The position numbers and the translations under genes were made by a program. A DNA stretch of 64,000 bases from Kappaphycus alvarezii (lineage: Eukaryota > Rhodophyta > Florideophyceae > Gigartinales > Solieriaceae). Below, one piece after another: positions 31,085 to 43,530 of the stretch. Under the pieces are notes generated by a model, which did no database searches, was not told the origin of the DNA, and saw only the letters and a list, made by a program, of their open reading frames with translations. Location: NCBI GenBank assembly GCA_002205965.3, contig NADL03000100.1:186001-250000 (forward strand), written 5' to 3'. Positions within the stretch are counted from its first letter, which is position 1; each line of letters starts with the position of its first letter.

Positions 31085-31798
31085 TGATGTGCGCAAATTC
31101 GCACACGAAAAAATCTAGATGAGGACCATGATTGTATACAGTATCGGAATTGGGAAGATATTTTTACAGTTTTTGAATTTGCAAGATATTTTTAATTTGG
31201 GTGAGTGTGGCAAATTCGTCGGCTGATTTTTTCATTTTAGGACACGCTGTCATAGTAGATGTCAGTACAGTTCCAGGTTGTGGGTGATACTACAAGTAGC
31301 TCTGAAAGGTCTATATAATGGCCACATCAATTCCCACCCCTGGCCGATGGGTGGCTGGCATGGGTATGGCACCTAGATATTTACCTTGAGGAAATATCTT
31401 CTAATAGTCTCTCTGGTTCACACGATTACCGTGAATACATTTTATGGTTATTAGTATGTTTGTTTGAGACTTTTGGGTAGCCAAAAGTCTATATAAGCCG
31501 AGTAAACTGCTTCCTTTAGTGGAGGTGAAGCAAGTTGGCAGACAACTTCAAGCCAAGTCCCGAGTAGTAGGAAGTTGAGAGTCAACTTCAGACCCAAGAA
31601 AATTTTTTTACGCTAGTCACAAGCATAGGTGGTAGACCCTGCCCCTTTTATACTTGCTTGTAGCCCATTCAACTTTCTTCCCTATCCACTCCTTTTTGGT
31701 TTGTTTTATACCACGGTAGCACTTTTGTCGCTTGCAACACCTCCTTCTTGGGGTAATTGGTTCTGAGGATCTCTTCCCCTGCTGATTTATCCCTATCA
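31085..31798 (+). repeat. 3' LTR (U3 type A) of the 25-kb element
   Basis: 714 bp, TGATGTGCG...CCCTATCA, followed by AACCT. It contains the TATA box GTCTATATAAGCC (about 31487) and both hairpins. It differs from the 5' LTR by small indels in A/T runs, G/T changes, and a rearranged TTTTTGGTTTGTTTTATACC segment. Confidence 0.95.
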
Positions 31799-31803
31799 AA
31801 CCT

Positions 31804-32403
31804 CTCAGTAATCATGTCGATAAGAGTATCTCCAACAACCTGATACTCTGTATACACTGTTAGGTCTTCAGGTAATGATAAGGTGTCCGTGATAGCAACA
31901 ACGAAGCCAAAAGTGACTTCACTGGATATTCAAACTGTAAAAACACCCAGAACTTCCCACTTCACTGGCAGCTAAGGTCGTTTAATTGGCGTCGATAGGA
32001 GAAAAACCTAGTCGTGTGGAGGATTCTGGGCATCAATTCTGGTACAGTCCAGGAGACCAGTTACAGACGAGGATCACCTTCTATGTAAGCAAGGATTGGA
32101 ACAAACGGAGATGTCTACCATTTTAATATTATCTTTTGACCGCGAACGCTTCATTCATGTCATCGAGGCTGCTTTGATAATAAACGATTTCGTGATGAAA
32201 TTAAGAACAGTCCATTTTTGCCACTCCAGCTCTATAACGCGAAAGTTGATCGATAGAAAAGACACACCTTGCGTTGCAGAATTTCGTGACTAACTCACAG
32301 TGACTGAGCTTTTCGTCAAATTTTCAAATCGGAGTTTTCTTGATTTTCACATAGCTTTACGGTGTTTGGGCCGATGGAGAACTACGACAAGGTCCGAGCG
32401 GTA
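31804..32403. other. no gene seen
   Basis: The sequence between two LTRs of the same family has a 65-codon plus frame (32096-32293) without recognised motif. Nothing else is visible. Confidence 0.3.
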
Positions 32404-33112
32404 TGATGGGGATAAATTGTCCAGAGGAGAGACCCTCAGAACCAATTAGAAGGAGGCGTTCTAAGCAACAAAAGTGCTACTGTGGTATAGCTGAGCGAGC
32501 AGAAAGAGGTGGATAAGGACGACAATTGAGATGACTACAAGCAAGTATAGAAGGGACAGGGTCTACCGCTTATGCTATATGACCAGCGTAAGAAAAACCG
32601 TTCCTTGATATGAAGTTGACTCTCAACTTCCTTACTACTTGGAACTTGATTTGAAGTTCTATGCCAGCTTGCTTGAGCATCGTAAGAGGAAGCAGCTCAC
32701 TCAGTTTACATAAACTATTTCGCTAACATTAGAGTCTCAAATATACACACAAAGTGCCACAAAATGTACTAAAGTGAATCGCATCAATGAGGGAGACTAG
32801 CAGGATATATTCCTTTAAGGTAAATGTCTAGGTGCCATATCCATGCCCGCCAATCATTGGCCAGGGGTGCAAACTGATGCGGCCAATGTGTAGATTTTTC
32901 AGAGTCACTCTTGGTATCACCCAGAACCTTGGCGTTTACTGACATGTACAGTACTATTGCCAGCGTACAATTAAATAAAAAATCAGTCATGAATTTCCCA
33001 CACTCATCCAACTTAAAAGTATCTCTCAAATTCAGATACTGTAAAAATATCTTTCAAATTCAAATAATATATCCAAAATAGGTCCTCTTCTAGTTTTTTG
33101 CGGTTGCAAGTT
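32404..33112 (-). mobile_element. solo LTR (U3 type A), diverged
   Basis: It starts TGATGGGGATAAATT and shares the R/U5 block with the 25-kb LTR (TACAAGCAAGTATAGAAGGG, a perfect AAGTTGACTCTCAACTT hairpin; the second hairpin is degraded). The U3 is also colinear: CCAATCATTGGCCAGGGGTG, AAATAAAAAATCAGTC, and paired ACTGTAAAAATATCTTTCAA words. The right end is eroded. The length of about 709 bp matches the short-U3 form, so no ORF is present. It is older than the 25-kb insertion. Confidence 0.8.
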
Positions 33113-33129
33113 TATGGGCGCTCCTCTAG

Positions 33130-33285
33130 CTGTAATTTGAAACCCAGCAAGCCAGTTGGTCGGCCTTGAGCCGGCTTTTTAGGAAAAATTAAGAGGTATT
33201 TCCGGTCAGCCTTTAGGATATTCCGGAACACATCCAAACACATCTATCAAACATAAAAGCACCCTGAACCCTCCCCCACATCTTT
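33130..33285 (+). repeat. repeat shared with 43.4 kb
   Basis: GTCGGCCTTGAGCCGGCTTT followed by TTAGGAAAAATTAAGAGGTA and CCGGTCAGCCTTTAGGAT matches GCCGGCCTTGACCGGCCTTT, TAAGGAAAGCCAAGAGGTAC and CTGGTCACCTAATAGACAT at 43.42-43.49 kb. The first words form a short palindrome (GGCCTTGAGCCGGC). The element type is unknown. Confidence 0.6.
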
Positions 33286-33969
33286 TGCTTCGCGAGCAAT
33301 GGAACTAGTCCTTCGCCTGCAACGAAACTCGCCTTGGGTAATAAAATTTAACGTAATTTGTATACTGGCTGTCCCCCTATTGCCATTATAATATAGATTA
33401 CCGATCTTATTAGATTCTTTTCGAGAGAGAAACTGAAATGATTTTATTTACGCAAAGAATTTTTTCTCCTTCTGTTTCTCTCTATATATTTTAATTCGAC
33501 GAGATTTTCGTTTCTCCAGACTGTTTTCCTTTTTTCTTTAAAACAAATGACTTCTTGGTTCGTAGTAATTCGTTCAGTCTTCTCGGTTTACTAGATCTTT
33601 TTCGATCCTAGATACCTCTACTTACTACCAATATTCCTATACGTGATTTTGTAAACAATATTAGCACTGTAAAGGCAATTTTTCACTAATTTCCGCTGCA
33701 GTACAAATCTTAAGTGGACTCAGTCTTTCGATCTGAATTTGTGGCGTTTTTAACCTCTAAGATACCAAAAAGAGCTTAACCACGGACTCTAACAACAACG
33801 CGAAAATTTATACCCTCTTTTCAAACCACCATACACGGGACTGCTCCATTCGCGTCCCATATCCAAATCTTGCATCCCTTGAAACCCCACATTCTCCCCG
33901 TTATTTCCGCATGTCTCAACCGGGAAAAGGTGATACCTCCGTCTTCATGCAAGGAAAAGATTCACAGAG

Positions 33970-34278
33970 CTAATCGCTCGACACCCAGTGGAGATCGAAG
34001 CACAATCGGTGGGAGAAGGAAACTTGGAGCAGAAGGATTGAGAGGCTAGAGCGTGCTTCGGGGAGAGGGTCTCCTCCGAAATTGTCTACGAATAAGATGC
34101 AGAAGACAAGAGCGAGGAGGAGACCGATGATGAAGAACAGGACGGCGAGGATTTCAGGGATGAATAGGAGTTGATCGAAATATTTTGCATTGGAGGATAA
34201 GGAATAAATTGGTCTACACTGGTGGTCCCGTTCCCGGATACAGTTGGAGAGATATTGAGTAAGCTGGATTTGTTTCAA
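33970..34278 (-). CDS. possible small membrane protein, unrecognised
   Basis: A 102-codon minus frame with one strongly hydrophobic segment (ILAVLFFIIGLLLALVFCIL, residues about 43-62). A polar N-terminus rich in Cys, Arg and Gln comes before it and an ordinary C-terminus after it. It lies in a locally GC-richer island of the AT-rich zone, which gives slight support for a gene. It could also be chance, and no family is recognised. Confidence 0.3.
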   Translation of the reverse strand: MKQIQLTQYLSNCIRERDHQCRPIYSLSSNAKYFDQLLFIPEILAVLFFIIGLLLALVFCILFVDNFGGDPLPEARSSLSILLLQVSFSHRLCFDLHWVSSD

Positions 34279-37200
34279 GAAGGGGTAAAATCATGAACCG
34301 TTCAAAAGTATGAGTGGAGATTGCATATATATTTATGATGTATTGAAAGAATGGCTATTGTCTGATCTCCGAGGAGAAGGTTTTGAGGGTTCGATTTGTT
34401 TATTTTCTGCTAATCGCTGCAAAAATCTCGCTTCGCTTAATTGATCACCAAATTTTCCGTTCATACCAGTTTTAACCTGTAAAGTTTACGTAATTTTTGG
34501 AATACATAGTCTTGATGCACATTCTGCTGGTATTAGCCAAAATTTCCATTACACTACAGTAAATAAATACTTCAAATTTGTTCCTGTTTATCACAAATTA
34601 ATAAATAACTGTTTCCATATCTTACACCTAATATATTGTGATGAATTACATACCGGGGTTCACAAATTACAAAATGGGGCATTTTACTGATGCTGCAGGC
34701 GCGCTTTACTCAACTGATACAACTATTTCAAATTACAGGCATTGTATAATATATAATACAGGAATAAAACATCAAAAACTTCCCTCCCCAATTACAATGA
34801 GGCACCAATCAAGCATTACGCATAAAAGGGGAAAGCGTCGAATGGCTAGATAATTGATACGAAAGGATCATTTTATTCCGAAGTAAATTGATATGTATCG
34901 TAGCTCATCTCCAATTACTGTGTCTTAATTACGTTTTAGTCTAATTTGTCTGTCTAAAGTAACCTCAAGATAAAGGAGAATCCATACTTAACGAACAAAA
35001 GACCTAAAATTTCCCTTATTAATAAGCATTGAGCAGTAGTGAAGCAGAATAAGAACGGTATAAAATAACTACAAGGCTGACTCGGGGCCAGCTTGGGTCA
35101 GGCTCCTTGGACATAGTGGCGGCCGCATCGTCCCATCTGCATGAGTGTCCTGCGAATCTTCCCGTATAATTCTATATCCCTTACCGCCACGCTTCTAACA
35201 ACTTCGATCATAATTATAGGTTAAAATATCATGGTCACCTTAAACGAGGGCTGCTAATTCACTATGCTATCAGCTACGGTCTACTTGGTGCGTACGCTCC
35301 ATTATTTGTATTTTAGATCCTACCACATGATTTGAATGCAAATTCATACGTATCATAACCTTTGTACCAATCGCATTCTGCACACCAAATCCATTAAGTC
35401 TCCGATGTCGGATAAGTGACAGGATAAATTTCGAAATTAAAACACGTTACATTGCAGTCCATACGCTAATTGCACATTGCTTTTGACGTTGTTCTTAAAT
35501 TTCAATTTTCAGCTCTCGTCTGTCTTGTGTCCTAAGTCCCCCATCTTTCTGCATAAACGTAGGTGTTCTAATATGTTCACCAGCGCAATATGGGTACCTC
35601 AAAAATTCCTCGTTTCAGCCCTCGACGGTTTCAAGAAAATCTATTAAGCTTGAGAAAAGGGGTAATTGGGGCTGTTTTAATGCTAGTATTGGGAAGGTTG
35701 GGAGTTATCTGAAGTTGCGTTCGAATATGAATCAAACACATTTGAAAATGCATAACTACTGACATTAGAAAGCCAAAACTCAAAACTTTCGACCCCATGG
35801 TGCTTTTGTGTTACTCAACTGTATTATAAAAACATTGAACACCCAACTAGCTCATCCTAAAATAACATTTGCGAAATAAACAACAGAACCATACCCTCTC
35901 CTAAAGATGAAAGCCCTTGAAAATTTTCGGATGCACCGGATGAGAGCTAAAGTAGATTATTATGATCAAAAAAGGAGATTGATCGTTTTTTTATTCTTGG
36001 GGATATATTTGACCATTCCCAAGAGAAGCGACGAAGGTGGAAACTGATTCAGAAGGCTCCAAACCAAATGAGCCGCAAAGTCTGCAAGGATAAAGGAGGT
36101 GCTTTACAAGGCTTATAATCCGCAATCAGTTGAGCTATTTATTGAGCAAAATGATACTGGATTTATTCATGAGAAGAAAAATGGGCATGAAACGTCTGAA
36201 AACCTTCGAAGCGCTGTGATTAGTAGTGGGGTTCCATAGAAAATTGATGTGTTACATTATTATAATTGAAATGTTTTTAAATCTTAAATCAGTGAAATAA
36301 TGTTAGAAATGGGAGAGAAATTTCGGGCAGTGGAATATTCGGAAATTAATGTAATATCCTGAAGTGAGGCAGCATGTTCCATTGTTGTGAACAATTAAAA
36401 GACAAATGTAAAGAATTTAACATTATCTCCGTCACTATTAAGGGCTGTAACGTCGTCACCTATAGCGCAATGTATGGCACGTGCTCAAAATTCCTTACAT
36501 TGTACAGCACCTTAGCACCTTAACTTTGATTTTATGAGCGCAGAATTTGGTCCGTGCTCTAATTCATTCCCTTGAAATATAACTAAGTCACTAATAAATT
36601 TGGTGAGTTACATCCATTAGACATTATAGTATGCTGTGTCTATTTTTCTCAGAGTTGTAAGTGAAACAATAGTCACGACGCATCGAATTCTATTCGTTTT
36701 TATTTGGAACTTTCTCCAGACATAAGGATAATATAAGCTACTATTTTCTGCTTTTATACAGACTCCCATGGACAGTCTCATTTTAGAAAATATTAATACT
36801 TAATATTTTTTGTGGTCCGTTTTCAATACGGTTATAAAAGCATCACTAGCAGCCAACGTTCTCTAGTTTCAACCTCGCATTAATTTCTATTTAATACACG
36901 TTCCGAAACTGAGACCTAATAAATAGGGAAATATGATCTATCATATTTCCTCACCTAACCAACAGAATCAACAAACTAACCAACCAACAGTTCAACAAAA
37001 TAATCTAATCTCTAAATTTATCATTTGTTGTTTTATGTCGGCATTTGCTACTATTAATTGAGGCGAGGTGTAAAATTACAAAGTAATAGGCTACTGGCGT
37101 GCTTACTTCACCCACGAATAAAGTGAACAGTAACGCAAATTAAATTTTAAACTTCAGGACTGGGAACTATTGTTCCAAACGGGCCGAGCGGCTCTCAAGC

Positions 37201-40200
37201 GTTCATAGAACAGCTTCTCCTGGACCATGTACATTAATTCGAGCCTTTATATCCTTCGATCCTTTCCTACACGCGGTTTTTAGATTGAAGACGCACAGAA
37301 TTTATTACAATTTCTTCATTATTTTTTAGGCTATGCAAAGGGAGATAACCTCTGCGAGCTGTGCTGCTCTCCTGCATACGGAAAGTAGCTAAAAATTGCG
37401 ACGTAATCGTTCGCCGTCGTTAGGAAAACTGTGAGAAACATCACTCAGTTGCGTGATAGAATGGTTTTCGAAGGTGCAATATATTCTTTTACAGCGACAC
37501 TCCCCATTGACAGTAACCTCCCATGCGGATTGTTTGGTTACTGTCATCTCCTAAATTTGCTTTTAGAGTGATGTTACACCAAAAACTACCGCAAAAATTC
37601 ACGTACATACAGAATACTTCACGAAATTACTGGAAATCATCCAGTATGTACACCCGGTGTTCTCCATAACTGAATTTTTCAACAGGACAGCCAAATTGAA
37701 CTAAACATTTTGTAGAGATAGGATAACCAAAAAGAAAGCGCTTCTGGCTCTGTTTTGGATCCAATCACAGCGAACTTCATAACACAGATTTGCGGGTATG
37801 TCGAAACTAAATTCGGAAACTTTGTCGAATCATGATGTTGTTGAATATTTGGAATATTTGAAACGCTGACGAGGTGGGGTCATTCTTTCCGCAACTAACC
37901 GGCTGGCAACTACAAACAGAGTTATTTGTTTGCTACAAAAGAAAAAAATATTCATCAATATATTGGAAACTTTTAGGTCAGAAGGTTCTAGAAAAAGTTA
38001 ACGATAATTACTTTCGGCCATGAACTTAAAAGTTTCAGAAAAACGAAAATATACTTTATTTTGATTAATACTCCAAGTATAAAGAAATAATGACAAAAAA
38101 TTGGTTTCCGTAAGATCAAATAGGATGTAATAGTACGATAGGCAAATAGGAAGCAATGAAATATCCATATTTGTCAATAAAAGTTACCTGAATAACAAAA
38201 AGTTCTCATTACCTCCTTAACTACCTTAAAGAGTTTGTTCACCCAACTAATACCATAAACAAAGAAATTCCTTTAAATTTTGATTAGTCGCACGGTGAAG
38301 GCAAAATTAGTTCGTAAGTTGTTGTTACGGTTCTTCGATAATATAAATTACAGTGGCTTGCCTTTTTAGCTTTTATGTTCTTTTGGCAATGCAATTGAAA
38401 AAAGAGGAAAAAAAATCGTCTTTAGTACATTGATACAATATTTCTGTCTTCACATACTCAAGCATGATATAAATGTGGGTAATGAAGTAAGAGGCTTGAA
38501 TCATGAATTCAGTGGTCAAAGAATAGAAAAGACAGCAATGAGCGTGACATAACTGACTATGTAGTGCAGTTAAACATTATCAGACTGGATAATTTTTGGG
38601 GGTCCAGCAACAGAGAGTAAAGGCATTGAAATCTTCACAACGTAGGAAGTTATTTTCAAAGTAGCAGTAAAACGGGGACATTTGATGCAAATACGGTGAT
38701 AACGATGAAATAGATGATTAGATTTTGGCTGCTACTGACAGAGCACTGGAGAATTTGTTGATTGCTCTCTTTCATCTCAATAATAATAAAAACCTGACCG
38801 ATGATATAAGAAAATAGATTAGAACCTGTCATTGTGACTTTGGGATTGCATAAATTGCTTCGAGGAAGCAATTAATTATTTTTAGCCATTTAACTGACAA
38901 TAAAAGTTGGTTCATGGTTATAGTAAGAAGATTATTGCTCCTGAAAGCAAACTTTATTCCAGAAGAATTTCTCTTATAAATTCGCGAACCTAATAGAAAG
39001 GAATGTGGAGACTAGGGAGGTGAAAATGGTGGATAACAGGAAAATGATAGTTAGAATTGGTAAGTAAAATTGCAAGCACGGTGATGGGGTCATTTATTTA
39101 TTACTTCTGCTATCAGGCTGGATTTTGACAGGAGGCTAACAGTCCACCGGAAAGAGCAGGGGTACCACAAAAAAAGTGCATTAGCGAGAAGATCTATAAA
39201 CCATGGGCCAAAGATCGGAAGTATTACTCTGGTGAGCAAAAAAGTTTTATTTGTGTAAATTTATTCCAGTGCTGAGGGTTGACTGTTGAAAGAGTGTGGG
39301 AAATGGATGGCATCACAAGGGGGAAAATACAGGGGGCGAGAGTATAGGAACATTGAAGAATCCGCTCAGGCCAAGCGGTGGATATAGCATTAGAGAAAGT
39401 TTTTGGTCCGGGGCGGTAATATTTCCAGTTTCCGTGATAGTAGCTACGATTTTGGAATCTGAAGACTCTAAAGTGGGTTAAAGTGTACAAAATATAGTGG
39501 AGGTCCGTGTGGTCAGACTTTATTGGGTCCATACTGATGCCTTATTGTTCAGTAAGAGAGCATCACACAAGAGAGAGCCAAGTGAAAAGGCAGAGGTGTA
39601 TCGGACTGCACAATCAACGATATTTACTGAAAAAAATACAAATTGATTAAATCTATTCTATATGAAGGTCTAATAGTACACCTCGGGTCTGTGAAGAATA
39701 GTGCCTGAAATGATTCTTAACAGTGTTCAACGCAAGCGAAGAGATAATTCCATCGCTCTTAATATCAAATGATTTCATTCTACATCAGCCACCATTTTTC
39801 GGCCTCTGCGTTTTGTATAGTTCCACTAGAAAGATATGACAAGTAAAGGTAGCACCTACGACATATTTGAATGTATCTAAATGATAAAAAAATATTTAGA
39901 AAATTTTGTACATCAATCAATCCTTTTTCCCTGTGCATAACTGCCTAGGCAACTGTAACCTACGAATCACTATTATTGCAAAATTTACTATTAACATTTT
40001 GCGAGTTCTGTTATGAAAGCTTTTATATTAGATAATTTGTGCGACGAATCTTGGTGCAAGCGAAATTTTTTCTGTTCTTCTTCGATCGTGAAATTTCGTA
40101 TAGCTCACAGCTCAAGTATTAAAATATACTTTCTGTTCGAAGCATATGTATACCTCTCAATTAGTTTTAGAACTTTTCAATGATTGCATGAAAATCAGTC

Positions 40201-43199
40201 ATTTCTTTTTTGCCAGAAATATTCCTGAAAAAGACAGACAAGATAAAAAGTAATAGATTCTTACAAAATGGTACTAAAAATTACTCTTCAGTAAAGAATA
40301 AAGTATTTTTGAATAATTATGTAAATATTTTTTCAAATTCTAATTTTTATGTCTACAGTTTGCAGCAAAATATAATTTCCGGTATTTGAAAGATCTTTTA
40401 CAAGCGTCTCATCTCGATACGTGCGATGACCAGCGATAAATGGTATTGAATAATATTTTTTCGAGGGGAAGTTGAATAAAGGTTAACCATATTGTTTATT
40501 CGCACCAATAAAAAATACTTTTATGATTCTGTTGGGGACATATCTTAAATGAAAACGGAATCTGTATGTTTTGGGCTCAATGAGGATTATATCAAATAAT
40601 GATCACTCTATCATGAGAAGTTTTAGGTATCCAGAAATTGTTAGAGCTGATTCAAAAGCTAAAATTGCAGTGAACGCGGCTCTTGTATGTCTTGAAATAC
40701 CTTGATGACCGCTTATTCTTTTTGTAAAGCTTCATGCAGAACAAATTATAAAAACTTCAGACATTAAAGAATGAATAAAAGGGGGAGAAGCAATGCCAAA
40801 AAGTGCATGCTTGTAGGTATAATAAGTTAGATAACATTCTTAAAATACCTCCATAGAAGTTTTAGTAGGTAATTCGGAAAATATATGCTATTTTAATCTT
40901 TTCATTCCATTTTCCAAACATTACAGCATCAGGTAAGTGAAATGCAAGGCTGACTTCCAAATTTCTAGCTGAGCTCTCGATCTGAACTTACTTTCATTTT
41001 TTTCTATAATATTTCAATGCATATCTAGTACCAGCTACATGAAATTATTATTTCATATCTACAAAAATATTTATGTAACTACTTTTCCAATAATATATGG
41101 ATATAAACAAATATATAGATATTAATGCATTTAGCTGCAGATCAATGGCTTGATCATCCAAAGAAACATCCGAAATTGCTATTCTCTCCTGATTCATTTC
41201 TTCGAAAGTAAAGCTTATGTAAATTTCTTTTGATAAAAATAATGCTTTCTTCCGATACGCAAGCTAGATGAGAAATTTGAAATCGACAATTTAAATATCT
41301 ACTGTACTTTAAAAAACTTTTCGACGTACGAAATATCAATTTTCTATATCAAAATAGTGAAAAGATTTAAAAAGAGAAATAGTTTTCTTGTAGGCAGAGC
41401 ACCCCGTAAAAAAATATAGCTGCTTTTCAGATCTAGAAATACCTTACAAGCATCAGTTTCAATTACGACAATATTACTGAACTTCAATATTGCCAGAAAT
41501 TCTCCTCCACACATTCGGATTCCGAAACGTAGATTGTATAAGGTGGATGAACTCAGAAAAGATTCCGCGCGATTTATGACAATATCATAGTTCACGATAG
41601 CATTATGTGTAAAATTCGCATCTATTACGCATAATTTCTTTTTCTGTCGTTTGTTTTGCGAAAGAACATATTTAGGCAAATTTCTTTACGTCGTAAGAGT
41701 GGTTTTCAAAAAGATTTAAGGTATTTTTCTTGAAATGTGCTAGAATAATTGCAACAATGACGATTCAGATCGAATATATCAAAGTTTAAAAAGCTTTATT
41801 GTGAGGTGCACGTATAATATTAAGTTAAAATACGCAGATTTTAACCACCAAAAAGCGCTAGGGTATGAAATACACACTTTAAAAATATAACTTTCCTTCC
41901 GGGTGAAATTTATTATTTCCACCAAAATATTTTCAATTCATGAAAAGATACTGTGTTTTTATCTCTTTTCGTCAATTCATTATATTTTGCAATTTTTCAT
42001 GAAATTATTTTATCAAAAGTTGAACAGAGAAAAAAAAATACAATGAAATTGAAACTGGTCATTGCTTCAACACGTATGTTTTTACAGAAAAGCTTATGTG
42101 TATCTGGAAATTATAGACTACAGGGGCGATATATGATTTTTTTAAAAATAATATGATCAGGTATACGAAAGGAAATTTAAGAAAGTCCAAGAGTCATGTT
42201 CTGCTAAAATCTATAACGATGGAAACTATGGCAGTTCATGAAATAAAAAATTAGCTATCATTTCAATTGCTGAAACAAAATTATGCCATGTAAAAATTGT
42301 TTCAGTCCCACCAATGCTCATTGTGTTGACTCAAATGAACAGGTAAAATTTGAGATGATTCCATGTAAATTGGTTTCTTATTTGTTGAAAATTGAAATTT
42401 CGGAATATATATCTAAGTTTTGTTTATCATATGAAGTATCGAAATATGTAATTTATATGAAAAAAACTTTAGATCTGGTATTCTTCCATATACAGAAAAC
42501 CTAAATTTAATCGAATTGTGGATAAGGCAGAAGATTCATCTGTGCTTTCAGATAAATTGAGTACCAAAACGTTTTAAGTATTCCATTGCTGTCAAGGTCC
42601 TAGCATTACACCAGTCTTATTCCGGCTCTACAACCTGAGGGAAAATTATAAGGTCTAAGCAATATCTGGAATAATCTGTACCTCTGACAACTATTTATTT
42701 CTGGACTTGAAAGTAATAAATTATCGTAATTTATCTCTAAATACACAGAAAAGTTTGAAAAAGTCAGAAAAGTTAAACTGTACCCGGATTTAATATTCAA
42801 CAAAAAAACATGTGCATAAAAAATTTAAACTCTTTTCAGGATTTAGATATACTAAATTGCGCGATCTGTACAAAATTCTTTTGATATAGAAACATTGACA
42901 TGAAAAACCAATAAGCAATGCGTTTAAACACTTTTGAGTTGGCAAATGTGCCTCTTATCTGCCAATGGTATTCACTGGTCGAATGTGTACGCAGAATCGG
43001 AGATCATCACCTCCAACTGATTAAAAATTTTCCGAACCGGAATTTCGAGCATTTTTATGACAGATGTTTTCTTGAATTTCATCGAAGAAAAAAATAAATT
43101 TGTTTTCGCATAATGTCTTCTATGGACTACTTTAATGCCCATCAATTGTGACAGAGGTGAGTAACTTGGTTCTTTCTAAATGTGAAGCTAGATTTTTCA

Positions 43200-43530
43200 A
43201 TATAAAGTGTTACAAAATGTTATGTAAGATTCACTGAAGTCCGTGAGAGTAGTCTCGTGCCTATCTCTATATAAACTCTCGGAAGTTGGCACTGAGAAAC
43301 ATATAGGTGCTAGCAGAATTCGTGCTGAACACCTCCACTAGGGCGATGGAGACCTATGGCTTCGAGCGGCGTTTACCCAAAGGAACGCGGCCGTAGACGT
43401 AGTGTCCAACGCAGATTGCCTGCTAGCCGGCCTTGACCGGCCTTTTAAGGAAAGCCAAGAGGTACTACTGGTCACCTAATAGACATCTTGGGCCACAAAA
43501 GACCATATCTTTCAAATATTAAATCACTCC
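43200..43530 (+). repeat. GC-richer repeat island, probable solo LTR
   Basis: A TATA-type box (CTCTATATAAACTC, about 43266) and a GC-richer stretch interrupt the AT-rich zone. The right part (43.41-43.52) matches the repeat at 33.13 kb. A promoter plus a dispersed copy suggests an LTR of another family. Ends and a duplication were not found. Confidence 0.45.

Larger units (their letters stand above)
25142..31798 (+). mobile_element. Ty3/gypsy retrotransposon with extended integrase ORF
   Basis: Two LTRs (25142-about 25856 and 31085-31798) start TGATGTGCG; the right one ends CCCTATCA. Perfect AACCT duplications lie at 25137-25141 and 31799-31803. The LTRs differ at roughly ten places including small indels, so the insertion is recent. 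Internal order is Gag knuckle, protease, RT, RNase H, integrase, unknown tandem domain. The primer-binding site and most of gag are missing: the left LTR joins directly to the second cysteine of a Gag knuckle. Frame changes occur near 26.77, 26.97, 27.03, 27.29, 28.2 and 29.0 kb. It cannot move by itself as it stands. Confidence 0.95.

Noticed and set aside
31617-31857. 60-62-codon minus ORFs at the end of each LTR (also 25.66-25.95 kb)
   Set aside because: They arise in both LTRs from the conserved U5 sequence, have no start context of note, and decay by frameshift in the older LTR copies.
41344-41679. 111-codon minus ORF, the longest frame in the AT-rich zone
   Set aside because: Low-complexity Phe/Leu/Ile/Lys composition expected from AT-rich DNA; no motif.
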